DNA from: Thereva unica
Taxonomy: Eukaryota; Arthropoda; Insecta; Diptera; Therevidae
NCBI GenBank assembly: GCA_949987705.1
Contig: OX465281.1
Span: forward strand, 179,628,516 to 179,692,515
Direction: 5' to 3'
Length of the DNA stretch: 64,000 nucleotides
This document shows positions 42,058 through 53,470 of the stretch, one piece after another. The notes below the pieces were generated by a model. It was not told where the DNA came from, did not search any database, and saw only the letters and a program-made list of their open reading frames with translations. Positions within the stretch are counted from its first letter, which is position 1. Every line of letters starts with the position of its first letter. The position numbers were made by a program, and so were the translations under genes.

Positions 42058-42602
42058 TAGTGAAATAATTGCCGATGCGATTTCTCACAGCATTGGTGAA
42101 TTTGTGTACGACCCAGAGAATGGGCTTACATTTGATAAGTGGTATCAACGATATGAAGACGTGTTTGTGTGCGAGGGAAACAATTTGGCTGCAAAATTAA
42201 GATTATTACTAAGAAAAGTTAACGCAATTGTACACGAGCAGTATGTATGTAAATTACATTTTGCCTGCTAAACCACAAGAAAAATCATTTTCAAATACAG
42301 TTGAAACGTTAAAGAAACTTTTCGGCAAGCAGGATACACTTTTCAATTTGCGCTTCAAATGCCTTCAATCAGTCAAAAAGACAAATGAAGATCTTACGAA
42401 ATACGCAGCAACAGTAAATAGAAACTGTGAAAATTTTAGCATCGAAAAATTGACAAAAGATCAATTTAAATGTCTAATATTCATATTGGAACTCCAATCG
42501 CCAGCGGATAATGAAATTCGTACCAGATTATTATTAAAAATTGACAATGAAACTGATCAGGCGCCCATCACACTAGATGCTTTAATTGCAGAGGCACAAT
42601 AA
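42058..42602 (+). pseudogene. Gypsy-3 gag, N-terminal part
   Basis: Reads SEIIADAISHSIGEFVYDPE and FDKWYQRYEDVF, then after a frameshift near 42240 (an apparent TATG microduplication) YVNYILPAKPQEKSFSNTVE and a Gag capsid-like helical region to ALIAEAQ. Capsid Gag of a Ty3/Gypsy element by these motifs. Cut by a LINE at 42597. Confidence 0.8.
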
Positions 42603-43466
42603 TAATAATAATAATTTATTATCGGACAGTACACAAGATTTACATCTTTTAGAGTACATACAAAGTAACATTAACAGAGAGGATTAATAATAAAAAAACT
42701 TAAAATTAAATTTAAAAATTAATGTGAAAATTAAAATAAAATAATTAAAATAAAATTAAGGAAAGAATAAGAGTAGAAGAAAATTAAGAATTAGATACAG
42801 TGAAGCAAAGAGAGATAATGAAATCTAATGAGAAGAAGAAGATAGAAAAATAGATGCATGTCTTTTGAATACAGTGGCTGAGCTCATTCTCTGAATGTGA
42901 TTTGGAAGATTATTCCAGATTCTAAGGGTGTACACAAAGAAGGAACGACTACCAAATAGGGAAGTATGAGCAGGAATCAGGAATTTGATGGATCTTAAGG
43001 ATTGCAAAGGAACGAGGAAGTCGGCAAGGTAGCAGGGACTTTTGGAATAAAAGACCTTATGCAAGAGAAGTAGAGCCTGATCAAGGAATTGAAAGAGGTC
43101 ACAACCCAGTATTGAATTTTGGACACCCGACACATGATCAGACCTTCTCATATTAAAAATGAACCTAATGCAGTCATTAAATGCCACTTTAAGTCGCTGG
43201 CGGCAGGAGGAGTCAAAGGAAATATAAACCAACGACCCATACAGAAAATGAGGAACAACAAGAGTTTTGATGAGTTTAGCTCGAAAGGGCGAAGATAACA
43301 GACTGCCATGTAGCCGCAATTTACGAAGGGTGCCATAGATTTTAGAGAGCATCAACGAGACATGATTACAGCAGGAAAGTTTGGAATTGAGAACAATACC
43401 CAGGTTTTTGGCACATTCAACGATTGGGAGAGGAACACAACGAGTCATCAACCTCAAACGTGATGC
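42597..43466 (-). pseudogene. LINE RT fragment inserted in Gypsy-3 gag
   Basis: Minus-strand ORF 42825-43457 encodes the C-terminal end of a LINE RT: KNLGIVLNSKLSCCNHV, LIKTLVVPHFLYGSLVY and the typical terminal RIWNNLPNHIQ. It is 5'-truncated. The 3' end carries a (TTA)n tail (plus-strand AATAATAATAATAAT at 42598), as in I/Jockey/R1-group LINEs. A possible short target duplication (GAGGCAC/GAAGCAC) is imperfect. Confidence 0.8.
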
Positions 43467-43920
43467 GAAACTGGTAGAAGCACCAGGAACTCCTACAGTA
43501 CAAGCAATTAAAACTGATAAAAAGTATTTTAATCGGGAAATTAGAAACTAAACAACAAATTCTAATAAGCAGATTCCAAAAACACCATGCTGGTAATGTG
43601 GTGCAATGTATTACTCATCGGAATGTACTTATACAAAACATAAATGCAAATTATTTCAGCGAACCGGGCATAAGGAAGGTTACTGTTCTGCAAGACGATC
43701 ATCCACACAAAAGTCTCATCACCATAAACAGCAACCCCAACAAAAAACAAAACAAACAGCAGTGAGCAACTCGATCAAGCAGGTTAACTGTGTGTCACCG
43801 CCAGCACGTAAATATATTACTGTGTTAATTAACGCAGTTCCGATAAGGTTACAACTGGATGCAGCATCAGACATAATTGTAATATCCGAAGATACATGGC
43901 GTAAAATTGGTTCCCCTAAT
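43467..43920 (+). pseudogene. Gypsy-3 nucleocapsid and protease
   Basis: After Gag remnants comes a Cys/His region (CGAMYYSSECTYTKHKCKLF, RTGHKEGYC), then the retroviral-type protease start ITVLINAVPIRLQLDAASDI, in which the catalytic D-T/S-G/A triad reads DAAS, a likely loss. In-frame stops precede the zinc region. Interrupted at 43921 by a MITE. Confidence 0.8.
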
Positions 43921-44235
43921 GGGCCGTCCACACTATGCGGACTTGAATCCCACGCGGTTTTCGCTATACGGCCTCAGCCAAAAGCGCGCATGAGCTTTAA
44001 ATCGTGAGCAAATTGAGAAAACAAATCAATTTTCATATGAAAGGCCGTACGCGTTTCTGAAAAGCCCGTATTGTGTAGACGTAAAATGTACCTTTTTAAG
44101 CACAGCCTTTTGTCCGTGCCGTTTGGTCGTGCTGCCTTTGCCATTAAAAATATCACAAAAAAAGCCATTAAACTATATATAAAAAAAAAGAGGCAAAAGC
44201 GCGTATGACCTAAGACCGCGTAGTGTGGACGCACC
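43921..44235. mobile_element. ISL2EU/Harbinger-like MITE
   Basis: TIRs GGGCCGTCCACACTATGCGG and (reverse complement of the right end) GGTGCGTCCACACTACGCGG, with AT dinucleotides on both sides (43919-43920 and 44236-44237). GG...GTCCACACTA ends with AT target duplication fit the ISL2EU group. 315 bases, no coding capacity. Removing it restores the Gypsy-3 frame. Confidence 0.75.
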
Positions 44236-44843
44236 ATAAGATGGAACAAACAACACAATAAGCTAAAAGTGCCTCAGAAGATCCAATCGAGATAATAGCC
44301 GAAATTAAATGTAATATGGAATTGCAAGGAAAATACTTGTATGGTAATTGCTTTATATCAGCTCATAAAAATTTGAATATTTCAGGCGAAGATTGGATTG
44401 ACAAATTTCAATTGTGAGATCGACCACTAAGCACAGTTTGTAATTCAGTTGCAGTGGAAACACATTCGGATGTCATGACCAAATTAACTCTGTTTTACCC
44501 AGATGTATTTAAAGATTCATTAGGTTGTTGTACGAAACACAAGGTGCAACTTCAACTAAAACCAAACGTTGTTACAGTTTTTAAACCCAAACGTCCTGTT
44601 CCATATGCAGCGCTACTCGACATCGAGAAGGAACTTGAACGTATGCAAGCTAATGGCATTATAGCGCCGGTATTCTGACTGGGCGGCACCAACTGCAGCT
44701 GTCAAAAAGCCTATGGACAAATCCGTATATGTGCTGACTATTCCACTAGATTGAATGCCGCTCTAGAATCACATCAATACCCTCTTCCACTGCCGGAGGA
44801 TATATTCGTAAAGCATGCTAACGCTAAATATTATAGCAATATT
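44236..44843 (+). pseudogene. Gypsy-3 pol, protease end and RT start
   Basis: Contains the pre-RT region FYPDVFKDSLGCCTKHKVQL and the RT entry RPVPYAALLDIEKELERMQ, NGIIAPV, then (after stops and a frameshift near 44680) RICADYSTRLNAALESHQYP. Ends at AKYYSNI with the MITE target duplication ATT. Confidence 0.85.
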
Positions 44844-45432
44844 GGGTGCATCCAGCGCACTCAGCGGATAAGCCGCTTAGCTGAACAGCACAGCGTAAAA
44901 AGTAACTCAGCGATATGTGTCGGCTGAATGGGTAGCTAAGTTAAAATTTATTTTGACAGCTAAATTTTTTTTTTCCTATTTTAAATAACATCGGGTGCAT
45001 CCAGCGCACTCAGCGGCTGAGTAGCGGCTAAGTGCTGAGCTCGTTGGATGGCTAGCTGAACTAAGCAGCTTAGCTCAGCGACTGGCAAATTTCTCAGCGT
45101 AAAAATTTTATGCTAAGTAGCTCAGCGATAGTGAATTGATGTTATTTAAAATAGAAAAAAAAATTTAGCTGTCAAAATAAATTTTAACTTAGCTACCCAT
45201 CCAGCCGACACATATCGCTGAGTTACTTTTTACGCTGTGCTGTTCAGCTAAGCGGCTTTTCCGCTGAGTGCGCTGGATGCACCCATCATTTCACTATCGC
45301 TGACCTACTTAGCATAAAATTTTTACGCTGAGAAATTTGCCAGCCGGTGAGCTAAGCTGCTTAGTTCAGCTAGCCATCCAACGAGCTCAGCACTTAGCCG
45401 CTACTCAGCCGCTGAGTGCGCTGGATGCGCCC
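44844..45432. mobile_element. MITE carrying a second copy of itself (outer element)
   Basis: TIRs GGGTGCATCCAGCGCACTCA and, at the right end, the reverse complement of GGGCGCATCCAGCGCACTCA; 3-bp target duplication ATT (44841-44843, 45433-45435). Removing the element restores YYSN-IDLSDAYLQ in Gypsy-3 RT exactly. About 294 bases long without its own insertion. Non-coding. The superfamily (perhaps PIF/Harbinger) is unsure. Confidence 0.85.
44993..45284. mobile_element. MITE, inner copy in opposite orientation
   Basis: A 292-bp element with the same TIRs, inserted in the middle of the outer MITE in inverted orientation, with a target duplication ATC (44990-44992, 45285-45287). The inner left half matches the outer right half in reverse complement, and the other way round. 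Confidence 0.85.
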
Positions 45433-45764
45433 ATTGATTTATCCGATGCATATTTGCAAGTGGAAGTGTGTGATAAATCTAAAAAAGTATTTACAATAAA
45501 CAATCACAAAGGGTTATTTACATTCAATCGATTACCACCTGGAGTGAAGGCGGCACCAGGAGCTTTCCAACAAATAATAGACGCAATGCTATCAGGATTA
45601 GACGGTGTATCATGTTATCTGAACGACATCATAATAAGTGGTGGCGATTATCAGGCTCATTTCCAGAATCTTAAAAATGTGTTACAACGCCTTAACGATT
45701 ATGGATTTCGTATTAAGTCAAGTAAGTACGTTTTTTTTAGCAACCAAAATCAAATATTTGGGAC
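45433..45764 (+). pseudogene. Gypsy-3 pol, RT palm
   Basis: IDLSDAYLQVEVCDKSKKV (first catalytic Asp), FNRLPPGVKAAPGAFQQIID, and CYLNDIIISGG, where the usual YxDD reads YLND, a likely inactivating change. A T8 homopolymer near 45731 introduces a frameshift before KIKYLG. BEL-2 inserted after GGGAC at 45764. Confidence 0.88.
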
Positions 45765-46145
45765 TGTTTAGAGGCAAGTTAATTAGGAATTGGAATGAAA
45801 CTTCACTGATTAATGGTTTGGTATTAATTTATTGAACTATTAAACGTCCCGTCGTTTTGTTACTAATTTATTAAAACATTAAAACGTCCCGTCGTCACCG
45901 TTGTGGAATCTATTTTGGACTGGTGAACCTTCGTTCTTTCTTGGTGCTTGTTGGTGCTTGAGGCGGTGGTGAAAATGCTGATGCCTGTGCTGGGTGAGGT
46001 TTTTCACTTGTAGCTCTTTCGCAACTCCAATTGAACTTAAATTAGAGCAAGATATTGCTTTGCTCAATCACCACAAGTTTCGTCATCCCGGATGAGTTGG
46101 TTGATATTAATTAGGTTGTCCAAGGCGATGAACTGGGTTTATACA
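45765..46145 (-). repeat. BEL-2 3' LTR
   Basis: TGTTTAGAGGCAAG to TGGGTTTATACA. The inner side is the complement of the polypurine tract (TTCTGCCCCCCTTGAAATCT, 46146-46165). Confidence 0.95.
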
Positions 46146-46231
46146 TTCTGCCCCCCTTGAAATCTCCTTGATTTCAACAGCTGCTGGATTTCGGTACCAG
46201 GTGATGGTTCTGACGGGCTCTAGTAAACATT

Positions 46232-48238
46232 TTAATTGTTGACCGGGTTAGATATGGAGGGATAGAGGGATTTCCTTTCGTTAAGGAGAGTAAGGTGTGC
46301 GATATTGGGATTTTCTGGTTCGGGTGAAGGGTTATTAGGATTTTGAGCGACGACTGCTATTAATTCGGAAGTCGGATCATTTACGGGATGTGTCCTGCTC
46401 TGGAGATGATTGTGTACGACGAGATTTGTGAGTGTGTCCCATGTTGCAGCGATGATTCTCCAGTTCCACCCAAAGAGATTATGTAGTCGGCGGCCGTTTA
46501 TAATAGTGTCACATATGAATTTAACTCCTTTTATGATACTGCATATTCCAATCACAATTAGATATATTTTTCCAACTTCACTGAGGGTAGTCCATATCTT
46601 AAGCTGCACGGTTTCCATTACGCTGTGCATTGCACCTGGTGTGATTAGTTTAAGAACATCCATATCTTGATGACCAACGTCTTCTCCCAGCAGTCTCTTC
46701 GTAACAATATTTGTAATCGCTTGTCTTTCTGATGCATACATTGCTTGGCGTCGGAGTTCATTTAGTGCATTGGTCGTATATATACCTGCCTTCATTAAGT
46801 CACCTGGCTCTTCATACTTCCAGTTGGTGGTTAGTGATGGGTGTAATTTCCCTGGGCTTCTTATCTTATGTATTGTGGGATTGAGTCCATACCAATCCCC
46901 TAAAATGTAGTAAGCTGGATTCAAGAGTGGAGAACAAGCAACTTCTGTTCCAAATTCTTGTATTAGATGCGTTTTCGGGGTCATAAAGAATGTCTTATTC
47001 ATGTAGCTAATCGGTAGTTCATTAAAACACTTCTCACTGGCACGTACAGCGACTTCGACTGGTTGACATTTAATTATGTATATGGCTTCGCCGCGAGGTA
47101 CCGCCGTGTATCCTCGTTCTTTAATGTACCTCCAAGCGAATTCATCAGGATAGTGAGGTGCTATCGTTAATAGCGTCTGCAATACTTCCCGTTCTAGTTC
47201 ACATCGACGTGTTATGAGATTAAGGTACAGTTGTTCTATTTGTTGTCTCATGTGCCTTTCTGCGTATACGAATTTAGAGTTTACATACGTTATGATATCT
47301 AAATTATTGGACGCTACTGATTTTTTGGTGAATAGGAACTGATTTGTTACCTTTGGTACAATTACTAGACGGGGATGTTCCGTTTGGTATCCTTTGGCTT
47401 GACAGATTGGTATTTCTCTTCTTATTTCCAGTGCGAAGATGTTGTCTTCTGTGTTTACAGTATATATGACTGTTGGATTTATGGTGGTGCTGTTATGTAG
47501 GCTAAGGACCTTACTTGCTTGGCCTTCCCATAGCACATCGTATTTGTAATCTTCACATCGTTCATCAGGCACTAATTTCCAAAATGTAATTCCGTTTTCA
47601 GGATCGGTGCACTTCGTATTGAGATAGGGGCACACAATATTGCCTCTTATTGTGATCTTGTTCTCATCTAGTCTAGCTGTACTAAGATTGTCGGTAATGG
47701 TTATGGTTATGGCTTGTATAACTAAGGCGTTTGACCAGGAATGTCCGCTAGTTGTGTAGTGTTGTCCTCTACATGCACCGTTTTCATCTACTTCTCCCAC
47801 GACCACCTCCGAGTAGCTTGAGGACGAATTGGGTTTTATTTCCCCGATTAATCGGTGGTTAGTTAATCTAAATTCCCCTTTTTGGTGTAAGGTCATACAT
47901 TCTTCGTTCGATATGTCACCGATGAAGGTTGATAATCCTCCCGGTACCAACGAAATGTGGCTAAACATACCACAGGTATATACCGACTGGATAATGCTTA
48001 CCTTACATTGGTAGGTATGTACATATGTAACTTCGCTCAATTGGAGTAATTGGATCTCTTCAAGTTCTACTTTTGTTGATGGTTTTTCTATATGGCATTC
48101 TTCGACCTCAATTAGTGATAATGTAGAGATATTTACGTTGTTGTGGCCGCAGTCGTAAGCGATAATACCGTGCACTGCTATTGGGAAGTAGCCCATAAGT
48201 AATATGATGCAGATATGATTCATGACGCTGTAAAACAT
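46232..48238 (-). CDS. env: envelope-like glycoprotein, chuvirus-type (BEL-2)
   Basis: An intact 668-codon ORF homologous along its whole length to the BEL-1 glycoprotein but clearly diverged. Signal peptide near residues 1-24 (ILLMGYFPIAVHG), mature IIAYDCGHNNVNIS, shared LLQLSEV and CGMFSHISLVPGG motifs, and a C-terminal hydrophobic segment near 555-580 (IYLIVIGICSIIKGV) followed by a cytoplasmic tail. The IIAYDC start and conserved cysteines point to the chuvirus glycoprotein family (family knowledge; no search done). A pre-ATG AG (ACAACCAG, near 48257) may be a splice acceptor. Both BEL copies keep this frame open although their pol frames are damaged. Confidence 0.85.
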   Translation of the reverse strand: MFYSVMNHICIILLMGYFPIAVHGIIAYDCGHNNVNISTLSLIEVEECHIEKPSTKVELEEIQLLQLSEVTYVHTYQCKVSIIQSVYTCGMFSHISLVPGGLSTFIGDISNEECMTLHQKGEFRLTNHRLIGEIKPNSSSSYSEVVVGEVDENGACRGQHYTTSGHSWSNALVIQAITITITDNLSTARLDENKITIRGNIVCPYLNTKCTDPENGITFWKLVPDERCEDYKYDVLWEGQASKVLSLHNSTTINPTVIYTVNTEDNIFALEIRREIPICQAKGYQTEHPRLVIVPKVTNQFLFTKKSVASNNLDIITYVNSKFVYAERHMRQQIEQLYLNLITRRCELEREVLQTLLTIAPHYPDEFAWRYIKERGYTAVPRGEAIYIIKCQPVEVAVRASEKCFNELPISYMNKTFFMTPKTHLIQEFGTEVACSPLLNPAYYILGDWYGLNPTIHKIRSPGKLHPSLTTNWKYEEPGDLMKAGIYTTNALNELRRQAMYASERQAITNIVTKRLLGEDVGHQDMDVLKLITPGAMHSVMETVQLKIWTTLSEVGKIYLIVIGICSIIKGVKFICDTIINGRRLHNLFGWNWRIIAATWDTLTNLVVHNHLQSRTHPVNDPTSELIAVVAQNPNNPSPEPENPNIAHLTLLNERKSLYPSISNPVNN

Positions 48239-48269
48239 GGTTAATTATTGACTGGTTGTTGGGCTTTTG

Positions 48270-48305
<36 letters not shown>

Positions 48306-48410
48306 TTATTTACTTATTTATAATATTTTTTTTTTTTTTATTTATTTTTTATACAACTTATATGTAGAGTTTCTTACTTGTGCTAAAGTTACTTTCTTAT
48401 TTTCTTTATC
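48239..48410. other. pol-env spacer with homopolymer
   Basis: Contains long T-runs on the plus strand (about 48279-48303 and 48327-48339), that is A-runs in the BEL-2 sense, between the pol stop and the env start. No ORF. Confidence 0.6.
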
Positions 48411-51400
48411 TTAGTTAATTGGGTGATTGGAGGAATTTGGGACTTGCTGGTGGTTTTCTTCGATTGGTAGTAAGCATATTTTTGAAATTGGTCGTTTGAG
48501 TATAGAGTTTCTTGACTTGATCGTAACTACTCGCACTAGTCCATCTGACCCAGGGTGCACTTCGATTACTCTGCCAAGCGCCCAGCAAGTTGGTGGGAGT
48601 CTTTCATCTTTTATTATTACTAGATTGCCTACTGTTATATTAGGGTTTGGTTTTAGCCATTTAGGTCGTTGTTGGAGTCTATGGAGGTATTCCTTCTGCC
48701 ATTTTCTCCAGAAGCTTTGGTGCACATGTTGTATATGTTTCCAACGATTTATCCTACTGATGTGCTTATCAGAAACATTTTCTTCTGGGGGAGCAATTAG
48801 AGCACTGCCAATGAGGAAATGTCCTGGAGTGAGTGCTTCGGTGTCGTCGGGGTCATCTGACAGTGGGCATAGTGGTCGGGAGTTCAAACATGCTTCAATT
48901 TGGGTCAACAAGGTTGTTATTTCTTCGAATGTGAGTAACGAGTCTGCCATGACTCGTTTTAAGTGGTGTTTTGTGGCTCGTACGCCGCTTTCCCAGAGCC
49001 CTCCGAAATGTGGAGCACCTGGTGGTATAAAATGCCATTTGACACCCATTTGTTCTATTATACCATAAGTCTCTTCTGTTAATCCCCATTCTCGTTGTAG
49101 GTTGATTGCACCAAGCTGACGGTTGGCACCGATAAAGTTAGTGCCGCAATCACTAAAGATGTCCGTGCTAAGTCCCCGTCTGGCTACGAATCTTCTGAAT
49201 GCTGCCAAAAATGCGTTCGTTGATAGTTCACTGACGGCTTCGAGGTGAATGGCCTTTGTGCATAGGCATATAAACACAGATATGTAACCCTTGGACGTCT
49301 TTACTCTTCCTCGGCATTTTGATTCTTTGAGTACGATTGGACCACAAAAATCTATACCAACATTTTGAAATGGTCTCCTTCTGGTCACTCTAGCTTCTGG
49401 TAGATTTCCCATTAGCTGTTGCGGTGTTGTTGCCTTATATCTCCAGCACGTAAGGCATTTATGGATTTTTTGTCGCACACATCTTCGCGCGTGTATAATC
49501 CAGTATTCCATTCGGATGGTGGCAAGTGTCAATTGTACACCTCCATGTAGCGATAACTTATGTGCATCGTCTATGATGAGGTTCGTAACATGTCCGGTCG
49601 CTCCAAGGATAATAGGATGTTTCTCACTGTACGGTACATCTGAATTTTTTAGTCGCCCGCCTACTCTCATAATGTTCTGATTGTCGAGGAATGGATTTAG
49701 GTTTTGGATGGTACTCTTTTTGTCTAATGGGAGCATGTTTTTCAATGCATGAATTTCGTTAGGAAATGCTTGAATTTGAGCTAACTTGATCACTAGTCGT
49801 TTAGCTGCTCTTATTTCTTCATTTCTTACATATCCTGTAGTTTTCTGTTGTGGTTTCCTACAGTTATTATAAAATCGGGTACATAGTGCTATTATTCTCA
49901 GTAGTTTCCTCCATATGGAAAACCTAGTCAGGAGGTCGTTGATCTCATCTTCTGATGTTTGTGTGGTGATCTTGGCTACATGAACTCTGATTTTTTTTTT
50001 CTCTAGTTTGGTCTCTTTTATTATGTTTTCAGGCCATTTCTCAGGTTCTTCCTTAAGCCATAATGGACCGTTCCACCAGATTTTATGATCCTTCAACTGT
50101 ACAGGCTTTACTCCTCTGCTTGCACAGTCGGCTGGGTTGTCCTTAGTAGGAACGTATCTTCAAAAACATCCATCGGTGTCAGTTTGAATGGCACTTACAC
50201 GGTTGCCTACAAAAGTTGTCCATTTTGAAGGATGCCCTTGGATCCAAGAGAGCGTTATGGTAGAATCACTCCATAGATAGACGGTGGTTGGTTTCATTAG
50301 AATTTTACAGAGAACTTGTTTTACAAGTTTCGCGAGGAGGGATGCAGCACACAGTTCTAATCGGGGTAAGCTTAGTTGTTTAGTAGGAGCGACTCTAGTT
50401 TCGGCTAGCATTAACGTTGTTTTATACTCATTACAATGGGGTGTGCGCATGTATAGAATTGCTGCGTACGCTTGGACTGATGCGTCACAGAATCCGTGTA
50501 TTTGGAATTCGCCTTCTGGCTTGATGTATAACCATCGCGGTATATTTATTTTTTCTATTAGTGGCAAGTCTGCACGGAATTCTTGCCACTGGCGTGCTAT
50601 TGTATTGGGTAATTGCTGGTCCCATTCTGTCTTTATCAGCCATAGCTGTTGCATCATGATTTTCGTGGTTACTACGATGGGTGCCAACCATCCCAGCGGA
50701 TCAAAAAGCCTTGCTATTTCTGAAAGCAGGTCCCTTTTTGTCTTGGGATCATTTGTTAGTGGTTTAATTTTAAATTGAAAACAATCGCTTGACGGGTTCC
50801 AATGTATCCCTAATGTTTTTATCGTGTTGTTTATATTAAGTTCCATGTTGGTCTTTATTTCACGATCTTCATTGGGAACACCTTCCAAAATGGCATTTGA
50901 GTTGCTTGTCCACTTACGAAGATGAAATCCTCCTTTCTTCAAAACGTGTCGTAGTTTTTGTTGGAGATTTATGGCCTCGTCCTCGGTGAATGCTCCAGAC
51001 ATAAGATCATCAACGTAAAAATCCCTGCGGATGGTTTTGCAAGCTAAGGGGTAATCATGTTCTTCATCATGGGCTAATTGGTGTAGTGTGCGAATCGCTA
51101 GGAATGGCGCACTTGATGTCCCGTATGTAACCGTAAGTAATCGGTACTCCTTTATAGGTTCAGATGGGTCTTCTCTCCACAGTATGCGTTGATAATCAGT
51201 ATCTTCTCTAGCAATCATGATTTGTCTGTACATTTTTTCGATATCGGCGGTAAATGCATATTTGTGGATTCGAAAGCGTAGTAGTATATCGGCTAGGTCA
51301 TCTTGTATGGTTGGTCCGGCAATCATGTGGTCATTAAGAGAGGTGTAATTCGTAGTCTTAGCTGAGGCATCGAAGACTACTCTTACCTTAGTAGTAGTGC

Positions 51401-53384
51401 TTTCTTCTTTTACTACACTATGGTGAGGTAGATAGTTGGGCATGTAATCGACTGGGTCGTCTTCATCGACGATCTCCATATGTCCTAAGTTAAGATACTC
51501 ATCCATAAACCTTTTATACTCTACTTTTAATGTTGGGTTTCTGAGAAGTTTCTTTTCTACACTGAGAAATCTTTTCAGAGCAATTGCTCGAGACTCGCCT
51601 AATACGGGTGCAGTTGGATGTGATTTAAATGGAAGGTTTAGCTCATATCTTCCACTTGAGAGTCGTTTATGAGTGGTTTGAAAGTGGTTTTCACACATTA
51701 CTTCTTCTTTTGTATGATGTTGTTTATTGGGAATTTCGTCGACTTCCCAGAATTTCTTTAACAATTCATCAATTGTGGGTTTATTCGTGCACACTAGACT
51801 TATGGTAGTTCGAGTTTCTGGTGTACTAGTAGTTGGTCCACAAAGGATCCAACCCAGGGAGGTACATTGGGCTATAGGACTATTAGGTGCCCCTTTGATA
51901 ACTCCGCCTTCTACAATTTTTACATATGCATCTACCCCTAGCAGTATATCAATGTCCCCTGTGTTGACGTAGAAGGGATCGGCTAGCTGTAACCCTTCAA
52001 GATGAGTCCACTTTTGAGGGTTAGTTGAGTATGATGGTAGTTTTCCTGTGATTTGGTTAATCACGAAGGCTTGAAGTTCAATGTTTTGATCATCTTTAAA
52101 ATGTGCTCCGAAATTGAGGTTGGTAACTCCGCGAATGGTATCCAATTCGACATTTCCGACACAGGTGACTCCTAAATCTGTTGTTTTTCTTTTTAATTTA
52201 AGTAGTTGAGCACTTCTTTCTGTTATAAATGATACTTGTGAACCTGGATCTACCAAGGCTCTAAGCGTGATAGTACCAGCTTCAGTGCTGTGTACCTTAA
52301 TAAGAGCTGTGGCGAGGAGCGTACTGGTGTGTGTTGGTTTCTTTGCTAGGTAGGTGTGCACAGGTGTCGTGGCCAAGTGATCTGGATCAGTTTGTGGAGT
52401 ATTGTTTCGAGATGAGGCATTAATCTTATCAAGATGTAAGAAAGTGTTGTGTTTCTTTTGGCATTTATGGCATGAGGAGGTTTTTGGGCAGTGACTTGTA
52501 ATGTGTGTATTCCCAAAACAGTTGCAGCATAGACCCTTGCGTCGAGTGTAATTAAGACGCTGGTTGGGGTTCATTTTTATAAACTGTGGGCATTCACGAA
52601 ACAGGTGAAATTTGTTGCAGGGGCACTTAACTGCAGATCCTCTTGAATGTGTAGGGTTTGTTAATTGATGTGGTTGGGCTAAGTGCACCTTGGTGCTTTC
52701 TGGTTTACTGTTGAATGGGGTTTCACGAGTAATATTTTTTGCACCCCCAATGGATTCTAAGGTACGAAATCGTCTTTCGATGAAATTCTTAAATTCGTTG
52801 ATGGTGGGTAAAGCGGTTGCATCATTGCGGGTGCTTAAATTTGTTTCCCAATGTGTGATTGTTTCACGATTCAGTTTTTGGGTAAGAAGGTGTATTACTA
52901 ATGGGTCCCAATTTGTGGTTATGACATTAAGACCTTTTAGTGCTTCTAGCACTTCATTTAATTTGTCCAGCATTCTTCTTAATTGCTGAGCAGTCTCTTG
53001 ACTGTGGGTAGGCATGGATATTAGCAGGTTCAGTTGGGCGGTAACAAGGATGCGATGATTGTGATATCGCCCCTTCAGTAGTTCCCATGCTGAAGTGTAG
53101 TTGGAGTCCGTGAGCTGAAGATGTTTAATAAGATTTTCAGCTTCTCCACTGACACTATTTCTCAAATAATGCAATTTGTGAACATTACTCAATTGCTTAT
53201 TTTCGTGAATCAGCGAGATAAATAAATCGTGAAAAGAAGGCCAGTTCACGTAATTGCCGGAAAAGGTAGGTATATTAATTCTTGGTAACTTGATCTCGGT
53301 GTTTTCTGACCGAGTCCTCGATGTTCCTCTGGTGATTCTGGTGATGAAGTTGATGTTGGTTGTAACTTCACGATTACTGCCACT
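48411..53384 (-). pseudogene. BEL-2 gag-pol with one nonsense codon and no visible start
   Basis: A single frame from 53384 to 48411, broken only by TGA at 50160-50162 (GCF-stop-RYVP, where BEL-1 has Trp: SIWRHVP). Order: Gag (LPRINIPTFSGNYVNWPSFH, LDKLNEVLEALKGL), knuckles (CNCFGNTHITSHC, CHKCQKKHN), protease (LRALVDPGSQVSFI), RT (VRVVFDASAKT, FYVDDLMSGA), RNase H (IHGFCDASVQAYAAILY, LWSDSTITLSWIQG), integrase zinc region (DDAHKLSLHGG, CLTCW), core (GIDFCGPI, FSDCGTNFIGA, FGGLWESGVRATKHH) and DUF5641. About 150 N-terminal Gag residues seen in BEL-1 are missing and no ATG opens the frame after the upstream stop at 53385. Confidence 0.93.
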
Positions 53385-53448
53385 TCACTATCACTTTCAC
53401 TGTCAACTTTCAATGTTAATTTTCGGATCTTGATAAACGTATCGCAAG

Positions 53449-53466
53449 ATCCGGCTCGAAGGACCA
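53449..53466 (-). other. BEL-2 primer binding site
   Basis: On the minus strand TGGTCCTTCGAGCCGGAT follows the 5' LTR after four T; the same 18 bases as in BEL-1. Confidence 0.75.
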
Positions 53467-53470
53467 AAAA

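Noticed and set aside
43148..43336. Additional ORFs within the LINE fragment in Gypsy-3
   Set aside because: Out-of-frame shadows of the RT C-terminal coding sequence.
50160..50162. TGA recoding (readthrough) in BEL-2 pol
   Set aside because: The corresponding position in BEL-1 is a normal Trp codon and BEL-1 has its own TGA elsewhere, so mutation is simpler than programmed readthrough.
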